A stretch of 64,000 nucleotides of DNA from Nonomuraea typhae (GCF_009760925.1 NZ_VRLV01000019.1:62001-126000), one strand, 5' to 3'. Positions 52,612 to 61,157 are shown, counted from the stretch's first letter. Notes: a model not told the origin generated them from the letters alone. Numbers and translations: made by a program.

Positions 52612-53256
52612 TCACCCTAGGGCGGCGGCCGCCCGGGTCCGATCGGTGGCCATGTGGACGGCCATCACGCCGAGCACGCTGCCGGTCACGTACCGCTGGA
52701 CGCGCAGCCAGCCCGGCCGGGTGGCGAGGAAGGCGGCCAGGGCGCCTGCCGACACGGCGATCAGGGCGTTGACCAGCGTGCCGATGAGGATCTGTACCGA
52801 GCCGAGCGCCAGGCTCTGCAGCAGGACGTGACCCAGCGCCGGGTCGATGAACTGTGGCAGCAACGAGAGGTACAAGATGGCGATCTTGGGGTTGAGCAGG
52901 CAGGTCAGCAACCCCATGGCGAAGAGCTTGCGTGGCCGCTCGACCGGCAGGTCACGGGCCTCGAAGGCGGAGATGCCGCCCGGCTTCACGATGTTCCAGG
53001 CCAGCCACAGGAGGTACGCGGCCCCGGCCAGCTTGAGGGCGGTGTAGGCGGCGGGCACGTAGGCGAACAGGGCGGTCAGGCCGAGGCAGGTCGCCGTCAG
53101 GTAGACGGTGAAGCCGAGCGCCACACCGGAAAGGGAGATCAGGCCGGCCCGGCGGCCTTGGGTGATCGATCGGGAGACCAGGTAGATCATGTTGGGGCCG
53201 GGCGTCAGCACCATGCCCAGCGAAACCAGTGCAATTCCCACCAAACCTGCTGTCAT
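52612..53256 (-). CDS. LysE/RhtB family amino-acid exporter
   Basis: A 214-residue membrane protein with about six helices and the LysE/RhtB start: LVSLGMVLTPGPNMIYLVSRSITQGRRAGLISLSGVALG, where the TPGPN motif is diagnostic, then LLNPKIAILYLSLLPQFI. Such proteins export amino acids such as lysine, homoserine or threonine. The ATG at 53256 sits at the start of the first helix. Confidence 0.88.
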   Translation of the reverse strand: MTAGLVGIALVSLGMVLTPGPNMIYLVSRSITQGRRAGLISLSGVALGFTVYLTATCLGLTALFAYVPAAYTALKLAGAAYLLWLAWNIVKPGGISAFEARDLPVERPRKLFAMGLLTCLLNPKIAILYLSLLPQFIDPALGHVLLQSLALGSVQILIGTLVNALIAVSAGALAAFLATRPGWLRVQRYVTGSVLGVMAVHMATDRTRAAAALG

Positions 53257-53332
53257 CCCGCAAGGGTAAACCCTTCCCGAAATGAGCAACCACAGAGCGT
53301 AATCGGCCGATTGCCCGGGGAAATCATCAGGC

Positions 53333-54280
53333 ATGCAGTTCGACGACGACGCCAAGCTCGACCCGTCCCAGATCGAGGACGTGCGAGCCTCCGGCCCCCA
53401 GCAGGGCGGCGGCGGTGGAGGCATGATGCCCGCCGGGTGCGCGTCGCTGCCCATCACCGGCAAGGGCGGCGGCTGCCTGCTGCTGCTCCTGGCGGTGGCG
53501 GCGTTGTTCGTGTTCAAGCTCGTGCCGACGCCCCTGACCGGCGACCAGCAGCCCCAGCAGGGCGGCCAGGCGCCGCCCCGGCCCACGCTCACGCCCAGCG
53601 GGAACCTGGCCGACGCCTGCCAGACCGGGGCCGACGCCAACCAGTCCGAGAAGTGCCGCATGGTCGGCATCGTCAACAGCATCCAGGCGTACTGGAAACA
53701 TGCCTTCGCCGCCCGCGGCGGCGCACCCTACACACCGGCCAGGACCGTGCTCTTCTCCCGCGCCGTCAACACCGCCTGCGGCGCCGCCGACTCGGCCGTC
53801 GGCCCCTTCTACTGCCCCGGCGACCGCAAGGTCTACCTCGACCTGACCTTCTTCGACAGCCTCCAGCGCGACTTCGGCGCCGAGGGCGGTCCCTTCGCTC
53901 AGGCATACGTCGTCGCCCACGAGTACGGTCACCACGTCCAGAACCTCCTGGGCACGATGAACCGGGTCGGCAACAGCCGCCAGGGGGCGAGCAGCGGAGC
54001 CGTACGCCTCGAGCTCCAGGCCGACTGCTACGCCGGAGTCTGGGCGAACAACGCGGTCAAAACCGGCTTCTACTCCCAGCCGTTCTCCCAGACCGACATC
54101 GACCAGGCGCTCAGCGCCGCGGCCGCGGTCGGCGACGACAGTATCCAGCGGCGCGCCCAGGGCAGGGTGACCCCCGACGCGTTCACCCACGGCACCTCGC
54201 AGCAACGCGAGAAATGGTTCACCGTCGGCTACCAGAGCGGTGATCCCAAACGCTGCGACACCTTCTCGGGAACCATCTGA
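53333..54280 (+). CDS. Neutral zinc metallopeptidase (YpfJ/KPN_02809-like)
   Basis: A 315-residue protein with one N-terminal membrane helix (about 46-64) after a Gly/Asp-rich cytoplasmic start, and an extracytoplasmic zinc peptidase domain. It has HEYGHH (HExxH-type) in AYVVAHEYGHHVQNLLG and a downstream Glu in RLELQADCYAGVWA as the third ligand. Several Cys may be disulfide-bonded. The role in cells is unknown; the family is broadly conserved. Confidence 0.88.
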   Translation: MQFDDDAKLDPSQIEDVRASGPQQGGGGGGMMPAGCASLPITGKGGGCLLLLLAVAALFVFKLVPTPLTGDQQPQQGGQAPPRPTLTPSGNLADACQTGADANQSEKCRMVGIVNSIQAYWKHAFAARGGAPYTPARTVLFSRAVNTACGAADSAVGPFYCPGDRKVYLDLTFFDSLQRDFGAEGGPFAQAYVVAHEYGHHVQNLLGTMNRVGNSRQGASSGAVRLELQADCYAGVWANNAVKTGFYSQPFSQTDIDQALSAAAAVGDDSIQRRAQGRVTPDAFTHGTSQQREKWFTVGYQSGDPKRCDTFSGTI

Positions 54281-54350
54281 GCCACGCCTCTGACCTGGGG
54301 TGACGGCGGTGGACAGCGCAAACGAGCGAAATCTCTCCTAAAATCAATGG

Positions 54351-54650
54351 GTGATCTTCAAGTTGGTCGGCGACGGACGCCCTTATCCCGAACATGGTCT
54401 GACGCACCGCGAGTGGGCGCAGATACCACCGCGGCAGGTCCGGCTCGACTCGCTGATCACCACCAAGGCCATGCTGGACCTGCACTCGCTGCTGGCCGCC
54501 GACTCGACGTTCTACGGCGACCTGTTCCCCCACGTCGTGCAGTGGCAGGGCGAGCTCTACCTCGAGGACGGCCTGCACCGAGCCCTCCGTGCCGCCTTGC
54601 ACCAGCGCTCCATCCTGCACGCCCGGGTCCTGGAGCTCCCCACCGAATAG
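54351..54650 (+). CDS. VapB-like/ParB-like small conserved actinobacterial protein
   Basis: A 99-residue protein with PYPEHGLTHREWAQIPPRQVRLDSLITTKAMLDLHSLLA and YLEDGLHRALRAALHQRSILHARVLEL. Database entries of this type are often named type II toxin-antitoxin VapB antitoxin, but the ...LEDGLHRALRA... pattern looks more like a ParB/sulfiredoxin-type fold. No PIN-domain toxin gene is adjacent, so the antitoxin name is doubtful. The GTG start has no strong Shine-Dalgarno. Confidence 0.65.
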   Translation: MIFKLVGDGRPYPEHGLTHREWAQIPPRQVRLDSLITTKAMLDLHSLLAADSTFYGDLFPHVVQWQGELYLEDGLHRALRAALHQRSILHARVLELPTE

Positions 54651-54737
54651 GCCCCGGAGCGCCGGACGCGCGGGGGGTTGACCTTTGACACGTCGCTGTC
54701 AGAGTCGAGGGTGAGTCCCGGCTGTGTGGAGGCTTCG

Positions 54738-55088
54738 ATGTCCCTTCGGCAAAGGTGTGCTCTCGTCCTGCTCGGGGTGCTGGTGATGTCGTTCGCGCCG
54801 CTTCCGGCGCACGCCGCCGGCATCGAGGAGTGCCCGCCGGGCTCCATCTGCGGGTGGAGCGGGGAGAGCTTCTCCGGCACGATGACCCGGCTGCCTCCGG
54901 GCGCGGGGTGCGTGAAGCCACCGTTCCCGATCAGGTCGGCGGCGAACACCTTCCGCTCGCCCGGCATTCCCGCCGTGGCGGGCTTCTACGCGCTGCCCGG
55001 CTGTGCGAGCTATGTCGGCGGAGTCGGCCCGGCGCAGTCGCTGTGGGTCATTTCGCCGCCCGCCGCCAGCGTCATGCTCGTGTGGTGA
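54738..55088 (+). CDS. Secreted peptidase inhibitor I36-like protein
   Basis: A 116-residue exported protein: signal peptide (MSLRQRCALVLLGVLVMSFA, cleavage after AHA), then a small beta domain with ECPPGSICGWSGESFSGTMTRL, the crystallin-like Cys/Trp pattern of the I36 (SMPI) inhibitor family. Four Cys in the mature part suggest two disulfides. GGAGG lies 5 nt before the ATG. It may guard against secreted metalloproteases. Confidence 0.72.
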   Translation: MSLRQRCALVLLGVLVMSFAPLPAHAAGIEECPPGSICGWSGESFSGTMTRLPPGAGCVKPPFPIRSAANTFRSPGIPAVAGFYALPGCASYVGGVGPAQSLWVISPPAASVMLVW

Positions 55089-55093
55089 ACGAA

Positions 55094-55131
55094 AAGGGCC
55101 TCCAACCCCATGTCGCAGGTTGGAGGCCCTT
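55094..55131 (+). terminator. Terminator after the I36-like gene
   Basis: AAGGGCCTCCAACC and GGTTGGAGGCCCTT pair perfectly over 14 bp with a 10-nt loop. It also faces the 3' end of the minus-strand tRNA gene and can serve both. Confidence 0.85.
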
Positions 55132-55138
55132 CGTCTGA

Positions 55139-55228
55139 TGGCGGTGGTGGTGGGATTTGAACCCACGGATGAGTTGCCCCATCACACGCTTTCGAGGCGT
55201 GCGCCCTCGGCCACTAGGCGACACCACC
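55139..55228 (-). tRNA. tRNA-Ser(CGA)
   Basis: Read on the minus strand: acceptor GGTGGTG/CACCACC, anticodon CGA, long variable arm, T arm GTGGGTTCAAATCCCAC, encoded CCA. It decodes UCG, a frequent codon in this GC-rich genome. It ends 8 bp from the terminator of the convergent I36-like gene. Confidence 0.95.
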
Positions 55229-55238
55229 GCCGACGAGC

Positions 55239-55676
55239 TTACCGGATCCTGCGAGTGGCGAAGAACTCCTTAAGTACCGCGGAACACTCCTCCGCCAGCA
55301 CTCCCATGACGACCTCGGGCCGGTGGTTGAGGCGGCGGTCCCTGACCACGTCCCACAGGGAGCCCGCCGCGCCGCCCTTCTCGTCGGCCGCGCCGTACAC
55401 GATGCGTTCCACGCGCGACAGTACGGAGGCGCCCGCGCACATCGTGCAGGGTTCCAGGGTGACCACGAGCGTGCAGCCGCTCAGCCGCCATGAGCCGAGG
55501 ACGGCGGCGGCGGCCCGGAGCGCCAGGACTTCCGCGTGGGCGGTGGGGTCGGCGGTGGATTCGCGGTCGTTGCCGGCGCGGGAGAGGATCTCGCCGGACC
55601 CGGACAGCAGGACGGCTCCCACCGGGACCTCGCCGCGGGTGCCGGCCCGGCGGGCCTCCTCCAGCGCCAGGCGCAT
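55239..55676 (-). CDS. tadA: tRNA-specific adenosine deaminase
   Basis: A 145-residue zinc deaminase that makes inosine at the wobble base of tRNA-Arg(ACG). It has TAHAEVLAL (zinc His and catalytic Glu) and LEPCTMCAGA (two Cys ligands). The ATG at 55676 fits the family start; a TTG at 55694 overlapping the preceding stop (TTGA) is possible and would add six residues. It follows two related associated genes on the same strand. Confidence 0.93.
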   Translation of the reverse strand: MRLALEEARRAGTRGEVPVGAVLLSGSGEILSRAGNDRESTADPTAHAEVLALRAAAAVLGSWRLSGCTLVVTLEPCTMCAGASVLSRVERIVYGAADEKGGAAGSLWDVVRDRRLNHRPEVVMGVLAEECSAVLKEFFATRRIR

Positions 55677-55690
55677 GGGGGCGATGTAGG

Positions 55691-56164
55691 TCAACGCAGG
55701 CGGTCCAGCTCGTCGGCGAAGGACAGGCGCTCGGCGATGACGGACAGGACGTCGGCGGGGAGCACGCCCTCCTCCATGCTGAGCTCGAGCAGTTCCTCGG
55801 CGCTCAGGCCCAGGTCGGCCAGGAGCTCGAAGTCACCGGAGGGCTTGACGCCCATGCCGTTGCCCTCCTTGTCGAGGGCGATCCCGGCGAACTCGGCGAA
55901 GAGCTCACCCAGCTCGCTCAGGCTGGCGTGGGCGTCGGACAGGAAGACGCGGGGCTCCTCCTCGCCGGCGTAGCGGGCGATGGCGAACCACTCGTCCTCC
56001 ACCTCGACGCACAGCAGCGCCAGCTCGTCTCCGGACAGGCCGAGGGACTCTTGCACGGCGTCGCCGAGGTCGTCGACGATCTCGGCTTGGCTGAGGTCGA
56101 CCTCGGCACCGCTCCAGCCGTCCTTGGTCCTGACGAAAGCCGCTGAGAAGGTGTTTGAGGCCAT
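55691..56164 (-). CDS. TadA-associated protein (copy nearest tadA)
   Basis: A 157-residue acidic protein. It begins SNTFSAAFVRTKDGWSGAEVDLSQAEIVDDLGDAVQESL and contains EVEDEWFAIARYAGEEEPRVFLSDAHAS and a Leu/Glu-rich C-terminal half (DFELLADLGLSAEELLELSMEEGVLPADVLSVIAERL). This family is known only from its fixed position before tadA in actinomycetes. It shares its plan with the next gene upstream (56182-56697). The function is not known. Confidence 0.78.
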   Translation of the reverse strand: MASNTFSAAFVRTKDGWSGAEVDLSQAEIVDDLGDAVQESLGLSGDELALLCVEVEDEWFAIARYAGEEEPRVFLSDAHASLSELGELFAEFAGIALDKEGNGMGVKPSGDFELLADLGLSAEELLELSMEEGVLPADVLSVIAERLSFADELDRLR

Positions 56165-56181
56165 GCCCGAACTCCCGAGAG

Positions 56182-56697
56182 TCAGCCGAAGACCGATTCG
56201 ATGGCGCGCTCGAACGGCTCGGAGAACCCGAGCCGCCCGGCGATGCTGGACAGCACGTCCTCGGGCAGCAGGTCGATGTCGCCGGACAGGATGCCCAGCT
56301 CCATCTCGTCGAGCCCGAGATCGGCGAAGATCGACAGGTCACCCGCGGGCAGCACCGTGTCCTCGTCCTGGAAGATCTCGTCGAGCTCCTCCTCGTCGGG
56401 GATGGGGACGTCGATGTATTCGAGGACCTGCTGGGCGAGCGGGAAGTCCCAGGAGGCGGCGATGTCGGACAGGAAGACATCGACCCGCTCACCGAGGACA
56501 CGCAGCGCCACGAAGAACTCATCCCCCACGGCGACCAGGCCAATCGTGCCGCTCTCACTGGGCTGTTGGCGTAGCGCGTGGATGAGGCCGTGAAGGTCGG
56601 AGGTCAGACCTACGGGAAGCAATTCGGCGTCCCAGCACCCGTCTTCCCGGTAGACCACGACGGCGAAATCAAGAGCGTCTTCGTCTGCCATCGCCAT
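56182..56697 (-). CDS. TadA-associated protein, second paralogue
   Basis: A 171-residue protein with the same order of elements as its neighbour: DFAVVVYREDGCWDAELLP, a GLVAVGDEFFVALRVLGERVDVFLSDIAAS segment matching EWFAIARYAGEEEPRVFLSDAHAS, and DLSIFADLGLDEMELGILSGDIDLLPEDVLSSIAGRLGF matching the other's C-terminal half. Start 56697 is chosen; 56691 is also an ATG. The pair plus tadA form a three-gene unit. Confidence 0.75.
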   Translation of the reverse strand: MAMADEDALDFAVVVYREDGCWDAELLPVGLTSDLHGLIHALRQQPSESGTIGLVAVGDEFFVALRVLGERVDVFLSDIAASWDFPLAQQVLEYIDVPIPDEEELDEIFQDEDTVLPAGDLSIFADLGLDEMELGILSGDIDLLPEDVLSSIAGRLGFSEPFERAIESVFG

Positions 56698-56844
56698 CCA
56701 CCCGATCCCTGACCTGACAGCCACTAGTAGGGCCACTCATCGTTCCAGACCGCACAGCCCGCCGTAGTGGGCTCCGACCAAATTGTGATCAAAACCAGTT
56801 CCGCGACGTGCCGGTACGTTCCACACAAGATAGCGTTGTCCCTT

Positions 56845-57483
56845 ATGGAAACCCTCGTCGTCGATCACCCCCTCGTGGCGCACAAGCTCACCACGCTGCG
56901 GGATGTCCGCACCGACTCGCCGACGTTCCGCAGGCTCGCGGACGAGCTGGTGACGCTGCTCGCGTACGAGGCCACGCGTGATGTGCGGGTCGTGGACGTC
57001 ACGGTGGAGACCCCGGTCGCGCAGGCCCACGGTGTACGGCTGGCGCGGCCGTACCCCTTGGTCGTCCCGATCCTGCGTGCCGGGCTCGGCATGCTCGACG
57101 GCATGACCCGGCTGCTGCCCACGGCGGAGGTCGGTTTCCTGGGCATGATCCGCAACGAGTCGACCCTGCAGGCGGAGACGTACGCGACCCGGCTGCCCGA
57201 CGACCTGTCCGGGCGGCAGTGTTACGTCGTGGACCCGATGCTGGCCACCGGCGGCACGCTGGCGGCGGCGATCCAGTTCCTGTTCGAGCGGGGGGCCGTG
57301 GACGTGACGGCCCTGTGCCTGCTGGCCGCGCCTGAGGGGCTGGCCTACATGGACAAGGTGTTCGCGAACTCCGGCAAACCCATCCGTGTCGTCACGGCTG
57401 CGCTTGACGAGCGTCTGAACGAGAACGGCTACATCGTGCCCGGCCTCGGGGACGCCGGCGACCGTCTCTACGGCGTGGTCTGA
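56845..57483 (+). CDS. upp: Uracil phosphoribosyltransferase
   Basis: A 212-residue salvage enzyme turning uracil and PRPP into UMP. It has METLVVDHPLVAHKLTTLRD, VPILRAGLGMLDG and the PRPP loop YVVDPMLATGGTLAAA, ending in the uracil-binding YIVPGLGDAGDR. The ATG at 56845 is the family start. It is divergent from the TadA-associated genes. Confidence 0.95.
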   Translation: METLVVDHPLVAHKLTTLRDVRTDSPTFRRLADELVTLLAYEATRDVRVVDVTVETPVAQAHGVRLARPYPLVVPILRAGLGMLDGMTRLLPTAEVGFLGMIRNESTLQAETYATRLPDDLSGRQCYVVDPMLATGGTLAAAIQFLFERGAVDVTALCLLAAPEGLAYMDKVFANSGKPIRVVTAALDERLNENGYIVPGLGDAGDRLYGVV

Positions 57484-57594
57484 GAAGCTCTTTCCCTCTC
57501 CATGGACCTGCGCTTCGTTACATACTGTGTTTGTGTGGGTACGAAGAGTAAGGAAGCCGTCCCATTTTGCGGGATGCGGGCGTGAGGGAGCACG

Positions 57595-57819
57595 ATGAGC
57601 GATCGCACCGAAGCTGATCCGAGTCCGTACGCGGAGGTCGAGACAGCGCTGCGCGACGAGTTCGCCGGCGTTCACTCCGCGACCACGGTCACGCGCTGCG
57701 TCGAAGCCGCCCATTACGGGGCGCTGGAGGTCACCGGCTACGCCCATCCCGGGCTGGTCGAGCGGATCGCGCGCAAGCACCTTCACGTCCTCGCGCTCGT
57801 TGCGAGCGAGCGCGGCTAA
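57595..57819 (+). CDS. Small helical protein (three-helix-bundle dimerisation type)
   Basis: A 74-residue soluble protein, MSDRTEADPSPYAEVETALRDEFAGVHSATTVTRCVEAAHYGALEVTGYAHPGLVERIARKHLHVLALVASERG in outline: three amphipathic helices and one Cys. Similar short actinobacterial proteins are described as three-helix-bundle dimerisation domains. GGGAG precedes the ATG by 6 nt. The function is unknown. Confidence 0.6.
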   Translation: MSDRTEADPSPYAEVETALRDEFAGVHSATTVTRCVEAAHYGALEVTGYAHPGLVERIARKHLHVLALVASERG

Positions 57820-57915
57820 GAAGATCACAACTATCCGTCGTGGATGCGCTTTACCCCGGCTAGGTAGTGGGTAACGTATACGGCGGGTGTAGTGGGAAGT
57901 GGTACGGAGGCGACA

Positions 57916-58074
57916 GTGCAGGTCAAAAAAGTCCTCACCTACGGTGGTATCGCATTCGTTGCGTACTACCTGTTCGCGCGACCAGCGGACGCCGCTGACG
58001 CGGTCAGAGGTGCGTTCGACACGGTCTTCAACGCGGCCGACTCGCTGGCTCAGTTTGTGAACAGCCTCGCATGA
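57916..58074 (+). CDS. Small single-span membrane protein
   Basis: A 52-residue protein with one N-terminal hydrophobic helix (VLTYGGIAFVAYYLFA, about 5-20) and a short amphipathic tail. The GTG at 57916 has GGAGG 5-6 nt upstream; an upstream in-frame GTG at 57892 is less likely. Its stop overlaps the ATG of the PH-like gene (ATGA), so it is translated with it. Confidence 0.65.
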   Translation: MQVKKVLTYGGIAFVAYYLFARPADAADAVRGAFDTVFNAADSLAQFVNSLA

Positions 58075-58601
58075 GACTTGTGACCCACGGGGACTCTGCT
58101 CCGTCGTCGGTCAACCGCTACCTACTCCCCCACGAACACCAGGTCATCATGGTGCGGCGACACCCAGCCGTGCTGCTCCGTCCGGTCGCCGAGGTCTTCG
58201 GCGGCCTGATCGTCGCCGGACTGCTCAGCAGGTTCTTCGGCGACCAGGGGGGCGGCACGGCCCTCGTCGTCGTCTGGTGGCTCTGGCTGCTGTTGTTGAT
58301 CCGTTTCGTATGGAAAGTCGCAGAGTGGTCGGTCGACTACTTCGTGGTGACCTCGAAACGGATGTTGCTCACCACGGGCTTGATCACGCGAAAAGTCGCG
58401 ATGATGCCGCTACAGAAGGTCACCGACATGAGCTTCCAGCGGTCCCTACTTGGGCGCATGCTCGGTTACGGGGAGTTCATCCTGGAGTCGGCCGGTCAAG
58501 ATCAGGCCCTATCCACGGTGGAGTACATCCCGTACCCCGAGACCCTGTATCTGGAGGTCTGCCAGATGCTATTCCCCAGCAAGGACGAGGGAGACGATTA
58601 A
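58071..58601 (+). CDS. Bacterial PH-domain (DUF304) membrane protein
   Basis: A 176-residue protein: two close hydrophobic stretches (about 38-53 and 63-81), then a bPH2-type domain starting VDYFVVTSKRMLLTTGLITRKVAMMPLQKVTDMSFQRSLLGRMLGYGEFILESAGQDQ. These proteins are common in Gram-positive bacteria and are tied to membrane stress in a few cases; the role here is unknown. It is translationally coupled to the 52-residue membrane protein. Confidence 0.82.
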   Translation: MRLVTHGDSAPSSVNRYLLPHEHQVIMVRRHPAVLLRPVAEVFGGLIVAGLLSRFFGDQGGGTALVVVWWLWLLLLIRFVWKVAEWSVDYFVVTSKRMLLTTGLITRKVAMMPLQKVTDMSFQRSLLGRMLGYGEFILESAGQDQALSTVEYIPYPETLYLEVCQMLFPSKDEGDD

Positions 58602-58698
58602 TCTCCTCGTAGGGAATTCTTCAGGCGGGGATACCCGATTCGGCCACTTCATGCAATCATTTGCGTGTTGTTGACCCTTCCCCGCCTTGAGAGATGAG

Positions 58699-60039
58699 AT
58701 GCCGAGTCAGGGAACCATCGGTGACCGCGTCCGAGGACTGCGGCTGAACAGGCGGATGTCCCAGGCCCAGCTGGCCGGGCCCGACCTGTCAGATAGTTAC
58801 GTCTCACTCATCGAGTCAGGCAAGCGCACGCCGACTCCTGTCGTGGCCCGCCTCCTGGCCGAACGGCTGGGTTGCACCACCGAATTCCTCCTCCACGGTA
58901 TCGAACCCAGACAGCGCATCGACACCGAGCTCGGCCTGCGTCACGCCGAGCTGGAGCTGCAGCACGGCGATCCGGCGGCGGCGGCGGAACGCTTCACCGA
59001 GATCGTGAAGGCGGCCGACGAAGAGAACGCCATGCTCACGGCGCAGGCGCGCTTCGGGCGGGCCCGGGCGCTGGAGGCGCAGGGCCGGCTCGGACAGGCC
59101 GTCGAGGCGTTCGAGCGGCTGCGCCGCGAGGCCGCCGCGCATCCGGAGCGCCTGGCCGACCTGCCGCTGACCGTCGCGCTGAGCCGCTGCTACCAGCGGG
59201 CCGGTGACCGGCTGCGGGCCCGTGACCTGGCGGCCAGCGCGCTGGCGCAGGCTTCCAGACTCGCCATCACACAGGGTGAGCTCGCGGTCGACCTGGCCGC
59301 GTCGCTGATCGAGACGCAGGGGGAGAGCGACTCGGCGGCGGTCACCTACGTCAAGCATGTTCTCGACGTCACCGGCATGCCTTGTGTTGTGGACCGTTCC
59401 GGAGAGATCCACACACTGTGGCAGGCGAGCATCGCGGCGGCCGCGGGCGAGGACTCCGCGCTGGCGGTCCGCCTGGCCGACGACGCCATCATGGCCGGGC
59501 GCAGCGGCCGGATCGCGCGCCAGGCGGCCGTGACCGCGATGCGCTGGGCGAAGCTGGAGTCGTCGCCGGTCGAGGAGGCCGAGGCGCTCGTGCGGGCGGC
59601 CACCGCGGTCTTCGCGGAGCTGCCCGGCAGCACGTCGCTGCAGGGCGCGAGCCTGGTCGCCCACGCGCAGGTGCGGCTGCGTGCCGGCGACTCGGTCAAG
59701 GGGGCCGAGCTGGCCACCGCGGCGCTGGACCTGCTGGACGACTCGCCGGTCAAGGCCGAGGCGCATCTGGTGATCGCCAAGGTGACCGTCGGGCTGGACG
59801 GCGACGCCTTCGGGCACCTGGACGCCGCCCGCGACGTCCTGGCCGCCCTCGGCCGGCCGATGTACGGCTCGGACCGTCAGACCGCTCGATCCTGGCGTGA
59901 GCTGGGCGATCTCTACGGCGACGTGGGGGCGCCGGACCAGCAGACGGCGGCCTACCGCAGAGCGCTCGAAGCGGCAGGCGTACGCTCGTCCATGGCGGGG
60001 GTCATGTCATCCGCGGGCGTCTCGCAGCGCAATCAGTAG
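58699..60039 (+). CDS. XRE-family regulator with TPR-like repeats
   Basis: A 446-residue protein: N-terminal helix-turn-helix (GDRVRGLRLNRRMSQAQLAGPDLSDSYVSLIESGKRTPTPVVARLLAERLG, about 6-60), then a long alpha-helical TPR/solenoid region. This layout is common in actinobacterial regulators that read peptide or protein signals. The ATG at 58699 has GAGAGATGAG upstream; a TTG at 58687 is also in frame. A hairpin terminator follows 12 bp after the stop. Confidence 0.84.
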   Translation: MPSQGTIGDRVRGLRLNRRMSQAQLAGPDLSDSYVSLIESGKRTPTPVVARLLAERLGCTTEFLLHGIEPRQRIDTELGLRHAELELQHGDPAAAAERFTEIVKAADEENAMLTAQARFGRARALEAQGRLGQAVEAFERLRREAAAHPERLADLPLTVALSRCYQRAGDRLRARDLAASALAQASRLAITQGELAVDLAASLIETQGESDSAAVTYVKHVLDVTGMPCVVDRSGEIHTLWQASIAAAAGEDSALAVRLADDAIMAGRSGRIARQAAVTAMRWAKLESSPVEEAEALVRAATAVFAELPGSTSLQGASLVAHAQVRLRAGDSVKGAELATAALDLLDDSPVKAEAHLVIAKVTVGLDGDAFGHLDAARDVLAALGRPMYGSDRQTARSWRELGDLYGDVGAPDQQTAAYRRALEAAGVRSSMAGVMSSAGVSQRNQ

Positions 60040-60051
60040 CCACCTCGCTGA

Positions 60052-60079
60052 CCAGGGCCTTCCGCCGGGGGCCCTGGTG
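60052..60079 (+). terminator. Terminator after the HTH-TPR gene
   Basis: ACCAGGGCC and GGCCCTGGT form a perfect 9-bp stem with a 10-nt loop. Confidence 0.75.
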
Positions 60080-60138
60080 ATGGCACCTGCCCGCGCGGCT
60101 TAGACTTGCGCCTCTCAGGCAGGAATAATTAGGGTCTA

Positions 60139-60165
60139 CCAGTCATTGACTCATAGGATGATTGG
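60139..60165. promoter_or_regulatory. Inverted repeat upstream of gntR
   Basis: CCAGTCAT (60139-60146) and ATGATTGG (60158-60165) are 7-of-8 complementary arms 11 bp apart, overlapping the likely promoter (TAGGAT at 60154-60159). It is a probable autoregulatory site of the following GntR. Confidence 0.5.
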
Positions 60166-60186
60166 TTTCCCCGGAGGAGGCAGACT

Positions 60187-60864
60187 GTGAGTCTGCGTAC
60201 GGCACAGCGGGCGTCGCTCGTGGACCAGGTGATCGATCAGCTCAAGGAGCAGATCACATCGGGGACATGGCCGTTGAACGGCAAGATCCCCACCGAGACC
60301 GTGCTGGCCGAGCAGCTCGGAGTCGGTCGCAACACCGTTCGCGAAGCCGTACGCGCGTTGACCCACGCGGGCCTCCTCGACTGCCGTCAGGGGGACGGCA
60401 CCTATGTGCGGGCCACGAGCGAGTTGTCCGGCGCCATGCTGCGCCGCCTTCGCCAGGCCGAGCAGCTGGAGATCCTCGAGGTCCGGCGCGCGCTGGAGGT
60501 CGAGTCCGCCCGTCTGGCGGCCACGCGCCGCACCGACGCCGACATCCGCAACATCGAGAGCCGGCTGGCCGAGCGCGATCGCGCCTGGGAGGCCGACGAC
60601 CCCGACGCGTTCGTGGAGGCCGACCTGGCCTTCCACATGGCGGTCGCGCACGCCACCCACAACCTGGTGCTCATCGACCTCTACGAGGACTTCTCCGCGG
60701 CCCTGCGGGCCAGCATCACCGCCGCCGGCACCTCGCTGAACAAGAGCTACATCCCGCACGACGCGATCGCGCGTGCCATCGCCGCCGGTGACGCGGCCGC
60801 CGCCGAGCGCGCGGGGCACGCCTGCATGGAGCACATCCTCATCGCCCTCACCGACGAGAGCTGA
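60187..60864 (+). CDS. GntR family (FadR subfamily) transcriptional regulator
   Basis: A 225-residue regulator: N-terminal winged helix (IPTETVLAEQLGVGRNTVREAVRALTHAGLLDCRQGDGTYV, about 35-75) and a C-terminal FCD helical domain with metal ligands in FVEADLAFHMAVAHATHN and AERAGHACMEHI (Asp, three His). FCD domains sense organic acids through a metal. The GTG at 60187 follows GGAGGAGG. The neighbouring downstream gene is convergent, so its targets are elsewhere or itself. Confidence 0.88.
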   Translation: MSLRTAQRASLVDQVIDQLKEQITSGTWPLNGKIPTETVLAEQLGVGRNTVREAVRALTHAGLLDCRQGDGTYVRATSELSGAMLRRLRQAEQLEILEVRRALEVESARLAATRRTDADIRNIESRLAERDRAWEADDPDAFVEADLAFHMAVAHATHNLVLIDLYEDFSAALRASITAAGTSLNKSYIPHDAIARAIAAGDAAAAERAGHACMEHILIALTDES

Positions 60865-61146
60865 TCAGTCGGCACGGGAACCCTCCTCCGCGATCACCAG
60901 GGAGTCGATCGCGGCGAAGAACGTCGTGATCCCCGGCAGGTTCGCGCCCTTCTCCCGTGAGGCGGCGAAATCCTCCGGGGATCGCCATTCGACGATGTCC
61001 AGCCACTGGTCGTCGGGCAGCCGCACGAGCCTCGCCCCCAGGAATCCCACGCGGTCGGCGGCGAACTCGGCGAGCATCGCGGGCCGCGCGGCCAGGAGCG
61101 CTTCGGCGTCGGCGGCCTTGAATCGGGTCAGTTCCACAGTCGTCAT
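60865..61146 (-). CDS. Antibiotic biosynthesis monooxygenase (ABM) domain protein
   Basis: A 93-residue ferredoxin-fold protein: MTTVELTRFKAADAEALLAARPAMLAEFAADRVGFLGARLVRLPDDQWLDIVEWRSPEDFAASRE. This is the ABM/heme-degrading-like fold with a small-molecule pocket. It is divergent from a MarR gene, and a dyad lies in the 48-bp gap, so MarR likely represses it. Confidence 0.78.
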   Translation of the reverse strand: MTTVELTRFKAADAEALLAARPAMLAEFAADRVGFLGARLVRLPDDQWLDIVEWRSPEDFAASREKGANLPGITTFFAAIDSLVIAEEGSRAD

Positions 61147-61157
61147 GCGACTACAAT

